Positions 17,084-25,926 of a stretch of 64,000 bases of DNA are shown one piece after another. The stretch covers positions 3,224,001-3,288,000 of the forward strand of contig NZ_CP082928.1 in the NCBI RefSeq assembly GCF_023517795.1, written 5' to 3'. The number at the start of each line of letters is the position of its first letter. Within the stretch, counting starts at the first letter, position 1. The notes under the pieces are model-generated. The model ran no database searches. It saw nothing but the letters and a program-made list of their open reading frames with translations, and was not told the DNA's origin. The DNA comes from Pseudomonas fulva. GTDB lineage: Bacteria > Pseudomonadota > Gammaproteobacteria > Pseudomonadales > Pseudomonadaceae. The translations under genes and the position numbers were made by a program.

Positions 17084-17902
17084 TCAGACCGTATCGATTG
17101 AGGACGTACCGGCACCAAGATAGTCAACCACCTCCTTAGGGATAGAGGGATCATCTGGCGAGAGTACGGTTGCGCGGCGGATATGCTCTTTTTTCATTAG
17201 CCCTTTAGCTACGAAATGCATCGCCGTTTTGTTTGCAACGGGCTGGCGTACCATGGTTGCGGCGATTCCGCTTGAAACGCCGAAAACAAATTTCCTTGAG
17301 TTTCTGTTGACTGCCGCGAGGTTGGTAAACGTGATTTCATTTTTCTGAATGGTTTCGAAGTCTATGCAGAAGATTCGATTTGAAATAAGAAAAGTCAGGC
17401 CGTGGTACTTGAAGTGGTAATCTATTTTTCCGCTGCCATCTTGATTGGGGAAACGCTCCACGTAGTAATGCATCAGCATTCCGTTTCTTTCGAAAATGCA
17501 AAAGGTGGATCTTACTATTTTGCCCTTATATATCGATGAGTGGTGGTATCTTTCATATACTCCTGTGAGTTCGCTAAGTTCAGATTTGCTGTCATTTAAA
17601 AGCTCATTCACAAACATGAGCATTTTAGGGGTTTGAATTAGATTTCTAAAAAGATGGAAGTGTCCACCTTCAACCATTGATCGGAAGTCATTGGGGTTTG
17701 TGTATAGTATGTCAGCGCTTAATCCAAAAAAACCTGCAATTACGCGCAGGTTGGCCTTGGATGGCTTATGGGTGCCGGCGAGGTATTTGTTGAACTGTTG
17801 TCTGTTTATTCCTACTCGTCTACATATTTCTGAGACTGTGCCAACCTGTTCGCACAGCATCTTCAAGTTTTCTTGGAAGTTATCTTGCTCTTGATCTTGC
17901 AT
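17084..17902 (-). CDS. XRE-type helix-turn-helix transcriptional regulator
   Basis: 272 residues. The N-terminal Cro/C1-type HTH is at about residues 10-65 (LCEQVGTVSEICRRVGINRQQFNKYLAGTHKPSKANLRVIAGFFGLSADIL). The C-terminal ~190 residues (ELTGVYERYHHSSIYKGKIVRSTFCIF...) form a beta-rich sensing domain that I do not recognise by name. It lies just upstream of, and codirectional with, the HisD-family gene. The phased repeats between them and before the APC permease suggest it regulates both. The effector is unknown. Confidence 0.75.
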   Translation of the reverse strand: MQDQEQDNFQENLKMLCEQVGTVSEICRRVGINRQQFNKYLAGTHKPSKANLRVIAGFFGLSADILYTNPNDFRSMVEGGHFHLFRNLIQTPKMLMFVNELLNDSKSELSELTGVYERYHHSSIYKGKIVRSTFCIFERNGMLMHYYVERFPNQDGSGKIDYHFKYHGLTFLISNRIFCIDFETIQKNEITFTNLAAVNRNSRKFVFGVSSGIAATMVRQPVANKTAMHFVAKGLMKKEHIRRATVLSPDDPSIPKEVVDYLGAGTSSIDTV

Positions 17903-18109
17903 CGCGAGAGTCGACCTAATTCAGCTATCGTGCCAGTCTATGGATATTTCAAAGAAGGCTTAAGGACGACGCTCTTGCCCCTTTGCACACGTGATTGAGA
18001 CCTAGAAAATGGACTTTCCCGTACAGGTAGGCAACCCCTGCCTATTCTTGAGGATGCAGGCGCTGTTGGCCGGGCGAAATGGGATGAATCCCTAGTTTTT
18101 TGAAAGTTC

Positions 18110-18760
18110 TTAGCGCGCAATTTTCATGATCGCTTCAGCAGCTTTCGATCCGTAGGCAACTGCAGCATCCAAGTGCTCGTCGCTACCGTCCCAGTTCCAC
18201 CAAGCACACACTGCATCCAGGGTTTTGCGAGCAATGCGCGCGTTGATGTCTACCGCAACATGACCCATGTCTTGGGCGATTGCCGCATACATGTAGTCGC
18301 AAAAACGCTCCCAGGTTTCGATCTCATCCCTTACCTCTTCGGGCAACTGCTTGGAGATACGGTCTGTGGCAATCAAGATGTCCCAGCTGTCATTGGCCGG
18401 CTCGCGCAGCTGTTGGGCCACATGAAAACGTACCAATGTTTTCCAGAAGTCCTGCGGATTGACACAGGTCGAGAATTCGACCAGCAATGCTTGCGCGTAA
18501 CCGCTGTAATGCCAGCGCATAGCGGCAGCCACGACTTGGTCACGTCCCTCGGGAAAGTGGGAGTAGATGGTCGGTGGCTTGACACCTGCCTCTGCCCCGA
18601 GACTGCGCATAGACACGTTAGTAATGCCTTCACGCGTGGCAGTGCGCAGGAACGACTTGAGAATCGACTGCTTGCCTTTGGTAAGGCCATGCCGGTTGAA
18701 CGCGCCGATGAACGTTTCAAGCTGGTGAAGCATGTCGCTGATGTTGTTCACGCCCGCCAT
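18110..18760 (-). CDS. TetR-family transcriptional regulator
   Basis: 216 residues. The N-terminal TetR HTH is at about residues 28-72 (KGKQSILKSFLRTATREGITNVSMRSLGAEAGVKPPTIYSHFPEGRDQVVAAAM); a larger helical effector domain follows. AGGAC precedes ATG 18760. It is the last gene of the P450 cluster, 88 bp after the reductase. A near-perfect palindrome in front of the first gene of the cluster (24410-24427) is a good candidate operator, which would make this a local repressor responding to the P450 substrate. Confidence 0.85.
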   Translation of the reverse strand: MAGVNNISDMLHQLETFIGAFNRHGLTKGKQSILKSFLRTATREGITNVSMRSLGAEAGVKPPTIYSHFPEGRDQVVAAAMRWHYSGYAQALLVEFSTCVNPQDFWKTLVRFHVAQQLREPANDSWDILIATDRISKQLPEEVRDEIETWERFCDYMYAAIAQDMGHVAVDINARIARKTLDAVCAWWNWDGSDEHLDAAVAYGSKAAEAIMKIAR

Positions 18761-18848
18761 GTTAAGTCCTGCACTCCACTTGGCTTTCGATCATAACGGA
18801 TAGCGGTACGATATTCCCACTCAGCCTGGTAGTCTCGACGTTCGGGGC

Positions 18849-20120
18849 TTAAGCCACATATGCCGCCCGCGTGGCTTTGCCAGCAATCTCAAGCATCTCG
18901 GCGATGTCGGTCAGTTTGGCGCGGCAACGCCCTGGTTGGGCCCGAGAGACCTCATGTCGATCGATCGCCTGCCATGCTTCATAGTCGACTACTTCTAGCC
19001 GGGCCAGCATTGATAGTGAACCCACGCCAGGAGAGTTGAGTTCTAGCTCACCGCGCTCGATGTAGCCTGCGATGTTATCCACGACAGCCTTGGCATCCTT
19101 GCGATTGGCTGCCACCGCTCCCTTGCCGTGCTGGTTTACCCAGCCGGCCAGAAACACGTTACTCAGCGCGGAGAGGTCGACTGATGCCAGGCTCGAAGGC
19201 GCATGGGTGAACCCTATGGCAGTGATGATCTGGTCGACGCATAGGGTAGCGCGCTTGGTTTGCGCGTGCGCAATCTCGAGCTCTAGTGCTGAACCCGCAG
19301 GTGTTGCATTGAGTATTTGAGCGACAAAGTGAAAGGTGACACAGATGTCGCCTGGATTCGGGCAGTCGCCTTGCTGCTGCAGCCGAGAGTGGATCAATGT
19401 CGTTGCCTTGCAAGCTTCTGAACCGGCCTCAAGGCCGGTGACGGTCAGATGAACACCCGGTAGCTCCAGCAGTTCATGGAGCATCGAATAGTCAAATTTC
19501 GCGGTGCCCACTGGCGACCTGCCCAAGACGTCGATCGACATAATACCTTCACCTCGCAGCGAAGCCAGTCGCGCATCGTCGATGTCGGAGCCATTTAAGT
19601 CTGCTACTGGCTTGCACAGTAGGCGGATGACATCGATAGCCACGTTACCATTGCCAATCAACGCTAGGCGCTGGCCCAAGGGCTTGATACGTGTGCCTTC
19701 AACCAGTGCCTCGTGAAGATCAGGGTGACCGTTTACCGCTTTCAGTAAAGCCCCAGCACCGACGACATACCCTGGAACGTCGGAAACAGCTTCAGGGGTT
19801 ACATCTGCTTCCAGGCCCGTTGCGACAATGACCACGTCGAACGCTTCAGACAGTACTTCCAGAGGGATGTCACGGCCTACGGCTACGTTGCCAAGAAAAT
19901 CTACACGCTCACGATGAAACAGCCGGTCGAACTGATCGATCACCGCCTTGGCGCCTTGGTGATCGGCGGCAATACCATAGCGAACCAGGCCGTATGGCAC
20001 TGGCAATTGTTCAAAGATCGTGATCTCTGCCGTTGGCCATTTCTTCCGGCAAAATTGAGCGCTGTAGCAGCCCGCTGGGCCACTTCCAACGATCGCCACT
20101 TTCAGGCTATGCGGGTTCAT
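18849..20120 (-). CDS. FprA-type NAD(P)H:flavodoxin/ferredoxin reductase (CinB-like)
   Basis: 423 residues of the adrenodoxin-reductase/FprA family. FAD site: KVAIVGSGPAGCYSAQFCRKK near residue 9, then EQLPVPYGLVRYGIAADHQGAKAV. NADP site: LALIGNGNVAIDVIRLL. C-terminal GWVNQHGKGAVAANRKDAKAVVDNI. It would pass electrons from NADPH to the flavodoxin encoded three genes upstream. ATG 20120 has AGGAG 5 bases before it; GTG two codons upstream does not. An FprA-like reductase plus flavodoxin plus P450 is the arrangement of the cineole P450cin system. Confidence 0.85.
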   Translation of the reverse strand: MNPHSLKVAIVGSGPAGCYSAQFCRKKWPTAEITIFEQLPVPYGLVRYGIAADHQGAKAVIDQFDRLFHRERVDFLGNVAVGRDIPLEVLSEAFDVVIVATGLEADVTPEAVSDVPGYVVGAGALLKAVNGHPDLHEALVEGTRIKPLGQRLALIGNGNVAIDVIRLLCKPVADLNGSDIDDARLASLRGEGIMSIDVLGRSPVGTAKFDYSMLHELLELPGVHLTVTGLEAGSEACKATTLIHSRLQQQGDCPNPGDICVTFHFVAQILNATPAGSALELEIAHAQTKRATLCVDQIITAIGFTHAPSSLASVDLSALSNVFLAGWVNQHGKGAVAANRKDAKAVVDNIAGYIERGELELNSPGVGSLSMLARLEVVDYEAWQAIDRHEVSRAQPGRCRAKLTDIAEMLEIAGKATRAAYVA

Positions 20121-20180
20121 ATTCACTCCTGCTGTACAGAGCGTGCAGCGAAATGCTGCACATGGTGATCGTCAGTGCCG

Positions 20181-21635
20181 TCAGCCCAGTTGCCGACCAA
20201 TGCAGCTGTAGATAGAGGGTTTGTTTTTCCGGTAGTACATGCCCAAGCCCACGCCCAGCAGGAACAGGCCGTACAGCAGCCCAATCACCAGAAGTGCGAT
20301 CCCCTGACTGCCATCAATCAATATGGCGAAGTTCATGCTCCCTAAGACCAGTGCAACGAGCATTCCCAGTACTGCCAGAGCAGGGGCAATTTTGCTCTTG
20401 AATGCGCCAATCTTGAGGTCGCGCCGGCGATGTAGGTAGGTGATCACGGCGATCCCGGTCAAGAGCATTAGGAGGATCAGTGCGTATGCACCGACGCCGG
20501 CGAAGGCGATGTAAACCTTGGAGACGCTGACGTTGCCAACAAACGAGCACAGCGTGAATATGAGGGTAATGACGGTGACGATGGCCGACGCTCTATAGGG
20601 CGAGCCTTGTTTGGCGTGCACCTTGGCGAAAGCTCTGCTCAACACTCCGTCCACACTCAGCGAGTACACATAGCGGGTAGTGACGTTGTGGGTCGACAGT
20701 GCGCAGGCAAATAGGCTTGTAATCAACAGTGCATTGCACATGCCCTGAACTGTCTTGCCCAGCGCTACACCGATAGCGGTCAAGGTCGTGCCAGCGGGGT
20801 CGTTCAGGGTGGCATCAATAACCGTGCTGCTGCCTACTGCCGTGACGATGACCCAGCTGCAGATCGCATAAAGCAGGCACATTACGATGATCGAGAGGTA
20901 CGTGGCTCGAGGAATGGTCTTTGACGGGTTGGCAGCCTCTTCATGGTAAATAGCTGCCGCTTCAAAGCCGCCAAAGCAGACGATGCAAAACAGCACTGCC
21001 AGGCCAATATTGGCACCCTCAAGGCTGCCGAGGCTGAGCGGTGCGAGGGTAATGCCTTCTGCTCCGCCGCTGGCCAGTGTGGAGATGTTAAACGCGAAGA
21101 TCATCACCATTTCAATCGCGAGTACCATGGTCAAGACTCTCGCCGAGAGGTTAATCTTGAAGTACCCCAGCACACCAACCAGTCCGATGAGGGCCAAGGC
21201 AAACAGCCAGCTCGAGAGCGCCGGTATGCCAAAAGTATGTTGGAGGAAGAGATCTACCGTATAACCGGCAAAGGCATACACCCCGATGGCAATGCTCAGA
21301 TAAGCAAGTAGTGCCAAAAATGCACCGCCTAAGCCAGCAGGCTTACCCAGACCGGCGGTGATATAGGAGTAGAAGGCACCCGGGTTTTCAAGGTGTTGGC
21401 CCATGGTCGTGAAGCCCACGGCAAACAGCATGAAGAACACACCACATAATAAAAATATAAGTGGCACGCCAAGGGTATGGCCTACCCCGATGATCACCGG
21501 GGCATACCCGGTCACGACAGAAAAAGGGCCATTGAAGGCGAGTACCGAGCAGACGATTTCCGTCGTGCTCATGGTGCCTTTAAGCTTTTTGGTCTCAGTT
21601 TCAGGCAGGGTTGCCTGCAGTGAAAGAGTACTCAT
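20181..21635 (-). CDS. APC-superfamily amino acid/amine permease
   Basis: 484 residues, about 12 hydrophobic segments. Characteristic stretches are VVTGYAPVIIGVGHTLGVPLIFLLCGVFF near the start and FCIVCFGGFEAAAIYHEEAANPSKTIPRATY, the conserved helix 6/loop element of APC carriers. GGAGTGGATC precedes ATG 21635. It lies between the P450 and reductase genes on the same strand, so it is presumably the uptake system for the compound the P450 and/or the PhyH dioxygenase act on. That suggests a nitrogen-containing, amino-acid-like substrate (inference). Confidence 0.85.
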   Translation of the reverse strand: MSTLSLQATLPETETKKLKGTMSTTEIVCSVLAFNGPFSVVTGYAPVIIGVGHTLGVPLIFLLCGVFFMLFAVGFTTMGQHLENPGAFYSYITAGLGKPAGLGGAFLALLAYLSIAIGVYAFAGYTVDLFLQHTFGIPALSSWLFALALIGLVGVLGYFKINLSARVLTMVLAIEMVMIFAFNISTLASGGAEGITLAPLSLGSLEGANIGLAVLFCIVCFGGFEAAAIYHEEAANPSKTIPRATYLSIIVMCLLYAICSWVIVTAVGSSTVIDATLNDPAGTTLTAIGVALGKTVQGMCNALLITSLFACALSTHNVTTRYVYSLSVDGVLSRAFAKVHAKQGSPYRASAIVTVITLIFTLCSFVGNVSVSKVYIAFAGVGAYALILLMLLTGIAVITYLHRRRDLKIGAFKSKIAPALAVLGMLVALVLGSMNFAILIDGSQGIALLVIGLLYGLFLLGVGLGMYYRKNKPSIYSCIGRQLG

Positions 21636-21752
21636 GATCCACTCCGAAAGTTGAGTTATCCATTCGGATCTGCATCAGGCAATACAGATCGAGCACACGG
21701 GTTAAATCTAAAATTTGGCAAGGAAACATCTAATTTTTATAGGGGTATGGCG

Positions 21753-22934
21753 TCAGGCGAAGAAACGCAGTGGCAGCTCAAGGTAGTTGCGTATCCGGTC
21801 ATCACTCAAAGTCAATGGCTCACCCGCAGACTCAATTCTGCTGTAGCGCTCGGTGACGATGTTCAATACAGTTTCTACTTCCGCGCGAGTAATAACTTGT
21901 CCTGCGCAAGAATGAGCGCCAATGCCGAATGACACCTGCTGGCTCTCTTGGCCACCGCGTAGTGGGTTGAAGGTGTGTGGTTGTGCGAATACCGCAGGGT
22001 CGCGGTTCACCGCTGCCGTCATGAACCGCAGGCAGGAACCTCGCGGTAATAGCTGGCCGTGGATTTCCAGATCCTCTGTCAGGAATCGAGTAAACGACAT
22101 CTCTGGGGGATACAGTCGGATGAACTCGTTGATCATGGCCGCGCGTTGCTCGGGGCTCTCACGGTACATGGTCAGCAGCTCTGGCTCACGAGTGAAATGA
22201 TCCAGTATCGATGCCAGGATGAACGCGGGGTTTGGCGCACCTGAGAAGTAGAACAGCAGCAGCGTTTCCAGTACCTCTTTTTCACTGAGCTCTCCCTTAT
22301 CTTGAGCGCTCAGCAGGGCGTCCAGCAGACCATCTCCGGGCTGTTCGCGCTTGGCCGCTATCATTGCCCGGCATTTCCCAAAGAGAAAATCGAACCCTTC
22401 GCGGGCTGTTGCCTTGTTTGCTTCAGTGGCGGTGGGGCTTTGGGCCCCGACTATTTTGAGGGTGTTCTGAATAACGCGGTCGACATCCCCTTCATCAACC
22501 TGCAGAACGCGGCACATGGTTACGTGTGATGGCATCACGCAAAGATGGTGGTGTGCCTCCAGATAGCCAGCGGCGTCCACATGCTCAAGCGATTGCAAGG
22601 TAATCTCCGCAGCGTGTTTCACCCACTCCTTTACCAGCTTGGGTGTAAACCACTTGTTGCTGTGTCGACGCAAACGCGTGTGGTCAGCGCCTTCTGTACC
22701 CTGGACGGTGCTTTCGATTGCGCGCCATGGGTGAGTACCAACCCATTCGGGCTCGACTATCGTCATTGCCGGGTGGCGTACAAATTCCATGTAGTCGCTG
22801 TAGCGAGTAATGACCCAGGTTTTATCGTTTTCACGATAAAGCGGGTGCTCTTTCTGGAGGCGGGCATACCAGGGATACGGGTTCTTACGAAAATCCGTAT
22901 TGCCCCAAGGCAGTAGGTCGTGATTGATGTTCAT
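21753..22934 (-). CDS. cytochrome P450, P450cin-like electron-transfer context
   Basis: 393 residues from ATG 22934, a soluble class of bacterial P450. Haem-binding loop FGIGAHSCAGQ with the ligand Cys at about residue 343; ExxR (EFIR) at 270-273; FNPLR as the PERF-like element. In the I-helix the usual [AG]Gx[DE]T is SGAPNP at 231-236: Asn occupies the place of the oxygen-activating Thr and Pro the place of the acid. P450cin (CYP176A1) has the Asn substitution but keeps the acid. The flavodoxin gene ends 13 bases upstream and the reductase is two genes downstream. Substrate unknown; the catalytic residues suggest an unusual proton-delivery route or substrate-assisted oxygen activation. Confidence 0.88.
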   Translation of the reverse strand: MNINHDLLPWGNTDFRKNPYPWYARLQKEHPLYRENDKTWVITRYSDYMEFVRHPAMTIVEPEWVGTHPWRAIESTVQGTEGADHTRLRRHSNKWFTPKLVKEWVKHAAEITLQSLEHVDAAGYLEAHHHLCVMPSHVTMCRVLQVDEGDVDRVIQNTLKIVGAQSPTATEANKATAREGFDFLFGKCRAMIAAKREQPGDGLLDALLSAQDKGELSEKEVLETLLLFYFSGAPNPAFILASILDHFTREPELLTMYRESPEQRAAMINEFIRLYPPEMSFTRFLTEDLEIHGQLLPRGSCLRFMTAAVNRDPAVFAQPHTFNPLRGGQESQQVSFGIGAHSCAGQVITRAEVETVLNIVTERYSRIESAGEPLTLSDDRIRNYLELPLRFFA

Positions 22935-22947
22935 GTCTGTCCTGCCC

Positions 22948-23382
22948 TCAGAAGCTTTGGTTAAACCAGGTTTGTGCTGCGCTGGTAAGACCCACTCCGC
23001 TATTTCCATCGTGCATCCCGATGTTGCCGATCAGCGTTGCGCCCAGGCCTTGTAAGCTATCGGTCAATACATGAATTGCCCGGTTGTAATTTGCGTAGGT
23101 ACTGTCCCCGAGACCAAACGCGAAAAACTCGACACCAGCGAGGCTCGTTACGTCTTTTAGGGCATCGAAGAATGGCTGTGTGGTTTCTGGCAGCTCGCCC
23201 TCACCGTAAGTCGAGGTGATGAACACATAACGCTCACTGGGCGAGATCTCATTTGCTGCGAACTCGTCCATGGGAATGGCTGCGGCTTGCAACCCTTGGG
23301 CCATCAGCGCGTCGACGATATCGTCCGCAATGACCTCTGCGTTACCACTCTCTGTCCCAAATAAAACTTTATAAATACTCAT
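22948..23382 (-). CDS. flavodoxin (cindoxin-like P450 redox partner)
   Basis: 144 residues. FMN phosphate loop FGTESGNAEVIADD at residues 7-20, the 60s-like loop STYGEGELPETTQPFF, and the 90s loop FGLGDSTYANYN: all three FMN contacts of flavodoxins and flavodoxin-like P450 reductase domains. The frame is open upstream into the PhyH gene, but the fold starts at ATG 23382. It is placed directly before the P450 gene and matches the cindoxin position in P450cin systems, where a flavodoxin replaces the usual 2Fe-2S ferredoxin. Confidence 0.9.
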   Translation of the reverse strand: MSIYKVLFGTESGNAEVIADDIVDALMAQGLQAAAIPMDEFAANEISPSERYVFITSTYGEGELPETTQPFFDALKDVTSLAGVEFFAFGLGDSTYANYNRAIHVLTDSLQGLGATLIGNIGMHDGNSGVGLTSAAQTWFNQSF

Positions 23383-23446
23383 ATTTAAAAACCCAGCCTT
23401 ACTGCATCCAAGAAAGAGTACGATACTGCCTATGGGGGCAGTCCGT

Positions 23447-24352
23447 TTATTGTTTCGAAACGAAGTTGAATACACCCTTGGCATTTTCAGAGTAGGCTGA
23501 TGCTTTCTCCAATAATTGCATGAAGATTTTTCCGTCGCCTTTTCTCTCTGGGTAAAGAGAAACGATTGGGTCTTCGAATTCGCGAACATAGCCGAGCGCG
23601 GCGGCACCGAAGTCATAACCGATCAACCGCTGCATATCTTCGGGGAGTTTCTTGGCAAGCTCAGGGGGAACTACTAGGTACTGGTTTTCTTCTTGGCGCA
23701 GCCAACCAATGCAATAGTCAATGTTAAGTGCGCGACGCCAGTTGTCGGTCTTGTTGGGGCCTCCGCCATGAATTGTTTTGCCGGAGTAAACTAGCACCGA
23801 GCCTTTTTTCATTTCAGCCGCTACTGTATCTGCCAAACCGAAATCGGTTGGGATCTTTGTGTGCTTGTGGCTGCCCGGAATGAGGCGTGTAGCGCCATTG
23901 GCGTCGGTGAAGTCATCCAGTGCCCAGATGGTGCTGATCTGAGTTTGAAACTCGAGCGGAAAGTGATCAAACCATTCCCAGCAGCCCTCATCACGATGGA
24001 GGAATTGTTCTTTGTTACCCGGGCCAATGGAGATGACTTGCGTAAGGTGTAGCTGGATTTTTGAGGCATTTCGCCCCAAATACTTCTGAGCAGCACCCAC
24101 AACTGCTGGGTGCATGATGACTGGGTGCGCCGCAGGGCAACGGGCAATGATGGCACCGCTACGGCGTGTTTGTTTACCCAATGCATTGTTGGCACCGTCA
24201 TCGGTCTCGCCAACGTAGGGTTGCATCTGATCATTTATTGCATCAACCATCTCTTCAGAGATGGCGTTGTCGATAATGCAGTAGCCTTCGGCGTCCAAGC
24301 AGCGGACGACGTCTTCAACCGAGGCATCGTGTGGAAGGTGGATAAGCGACAT
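23447..24352 (-). CDS. phytanoyl-CoA dioxygenase (PhyH) family oxygenase
   Basis: 301 residues. The non-haem iron facial triad is visible: HRD at 119-121 (His, Asp) in FLHRDEGCWEW and His195 in GKTIHGGGPN, with Arg206/207 as the likely 2-oxoglutarate anchor. NGATRLIPGSHK is the typical PhyH strand. Such enzymes use Fe(II), O2 and 2-oxoglutarate to hydroxylate or demethylate. ATG 24352 has AGGAG 5 bases before it and replaces the longer open frame. It is the first gene of the cluster, 64 bp before the flavodoxin, so two different oxygenases are co-expressed. Confidence 0.88.
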   Translation of the reverse strand: MSLIHLPHDASVEDVVRCLDAEGYCIIDNAISEEMVDAINDQMQPYVGETDDGANNALGKQTRRSGAIIARCPAAHPVIMHPAVVGAAQKYLGRNASKIQLHLTQVISIGPGNKEQFLHRDEGCWEWFDHFPLEFQTQISTIWALDDFTDANGATRLIPGSHKHTKIPTDFGLADTVAAEMKKGSVLVYSGKTIHGGGPNKTDNWRRALNIDYCIGWLRQEENQYLVVPPELAKKLPEDMQRLIGYDFGAAALGYVREFEDPIVSLYPERKGDGKIFMQLLEKASAYSENAKGVFNFVSKQ

Positions 24353-24409
24353 AAGTACTCCTAGCAGGCATTTATGGGCTGATCGCAGCAATGACATCAA
24401 AAGCGAATG

Positions 24410-24427
24410 CTAGCGAACGTTCGTTAG
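24410..24427. promoter_or_regulatory. candidate TetR operator
   Basis: CTAGCGAACGTTCGTTAG, an 18-base palindrome with one mismatched pair, centred about 66 bases before the PhyH start. The length and symmetry fit TetR-family operators. The TetR gene at the end of the same cluster is the obvious ligand. Confidence 0.6.
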
Positions 24428-24901
24428 GTTTCAGCAAGCGGTGTGCCACCTTGATGCTCAAAAGCGGGTTTGGAAGGTGATCGCATCCATGCCTTGCAAC
24501 GAACACTTATATTTAGTGCATATAAAAATCAATCGGTTAGTGTCTTTGTGATCGACATAAACTGGTAGGAAAAAGCAACGCGTAACCGAGCGTGACAGCC
24601 CCATAGGTCATCAGTGATGAGGCGGCGTGTGCTGATGTTCGGTGCGCTTTGTGCACCACATTTCAGCGTGCTGGCCCTGTTTTGATGCACGGGATTTCGT
24701 GGAATCCTGGTTTGGATTGGGGATTCTGACCGGGGCGTGGCACGTCATTTGTTTTCTACGACGCGCAGAGGGCTTAGAGCTATCATCGAGTCGACATGAG
24801 TCGGTGCTTCTCCAGATGGCAGCCGTAATTAGGCGGCGGGAAGATTCATAAAATATTTTCAAATGCGCTACACCTCAGTACGAATTTATACCTGGGATGG
24901 A

Positions 24902-24915
24902 TGAAAACGATTACA
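24902..24915. promoter_or_regulatory. LacI-type operator-like 14-mer
   Basis: TGAAAACGATTACA, CG-centred and related to TGTAATCGATTACA at 50545-50558. It lies 53 bases before the FAH-family gene start. It could be a chance match. Confidence 0.35.
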
Positions 24916-24968
24916 CTGAGCATCAGTTAAATCATTAAATCTATCTTAGTGTTTAGGTAGGTATATCT

Positions 24969-25814
24969 ATGAAGCTTCTCCGTTTCGGCCCTCTAGGTCA
25001 TGAGAAACCAGGTATTCTTGATGATGCAGGAAATATTCGTGACTTGTCCGCCCATGTGCGTGATCTCTCTGGTGAGGTGCTTTCGCCAGAAGGGTTGAGG
25101 AAAATTTCTGAGCTGGACTTAGGGCAATTGCCTCTCGTGGAGGAGAATGTGCGGATTGGTGCCTGCGTTGCGGACGTCGGAAAATTTGTCTGTATTGGAC
25201 TTAACTACTCCGATCATGCTGCCGAGACTGGATCTGAAGTACCTTCAGAGCCAGTGGTTTTCATGAAACCAACCTCTGCGATAGTCGGGCCTTACGATAA
25301 TGTGCGTATTCCGCGCGGATCGAATAAGACTGATTGGGAGGTCGAACTGGGTGTTGTGATCGGCAGTGCTGCGAAGTATGTGAGTCCGGAAGATGCGCTT
25401 GAGTACGTAGCGGGCTACTGCATTGTTAACGATATCTCCGAGCGTGATTATCAGTTTAAGCGCCAAGGAACTTGGGATAAAGGTAAGTGTTGTGACACCT
25501 TTGGCCCCATCGGCCCATGGCTCGTGAGTCGCGATGAGATACGTGATCCACAAAATTTGAATCTGTGGCTAGATGTAGACGGAAAGCGATTCCAGGACGG
25601 ATCTACAAAAACAATGGTTTATGACGTCTCTTTCTTGGTGTCGTACCTGTCGCAGTTCATGACGCTACACCCCGGCGATATTATCTCAACGGGCACGCCA
25701 CCAGGCGTTGGTATGGGACAACGCCCTGAGGTGTACCTGCGTGCAGGTCAGAAAATGCGGCTCGGTATCTCTGGGTTAGGAGAGCAACAGCAGATCGCAG
25801 TTCAGGATGAGTAA
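24969..25814 (+). CDS. fumarylacetoacetate hydrolase (FAH) family protein
   Basis: 281 residues. FAH core elements: KFVCIGLNYSDHAAETGSEVPSEPVVFMKP, the metal-binding DWEVELGVVIG, YCIVNDISERDYQ, DTFGPIGPWLV and LHPGDIISTGTPPGVGMG. Family members hydrolyse or decarboxylate 2-oxo acids and beta-diketones, and many annotated ureidoglycolate lyases belong here. GTAGGT precedes ATG 24969. It is divergent from the P450 cluster and followed after 112 bp by an AraC regulator. It may process an oxidised product from either neighbour. Confidence 0.85.
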   Translation: MKLLRFGPLGHEKPGILDDAGNIRDLSAHVRDLSGEVLSPEGLRKISELDLGQLPLVEENVRIGACVADVGKFVCIGLNYSDHAAETGSEVPSEPVVFMKPTSAIVGPYDNVRIPRGSNKTDWEVELGVVIGSAAKYVSPEDALEYVAGYCIVNDISERDYQFKRQGTWDKGKCCDTFGPIGPWLVSRDEIRDPQNLNLWLDVDGKRFQDGSTKTMVYDVSFLVSYLSQFMTLHPGDIISTGTPPGVGMGQRPEVYLRAGQKMRLGISGLGEQQQIAVQDE

Positions 25815-25926
25815 TTTAAGGATTTGGCTGTATGCGTGCTCACTAATGGATTAAGGTTGCGCGAAGCGCTTTTACTACAATAAGTAATCGCAATAAGTAA
25901 GGCTTATAAAAGCAGTCGGGGCAATA

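Larger units (their letters stand above)
24353..24968. promoter_or_regulatory. divergent promoter region, P450 cluster / FAH gene
   Basis: 616 bases with no convincing gene. It holds the TetR-type palindrome at 24410-24427 and a LacI-type 14-mer at 24902-24915, and must contain the promoters for both divergent units. AT-rich stretches flank both ends. Confidence 0.5.
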
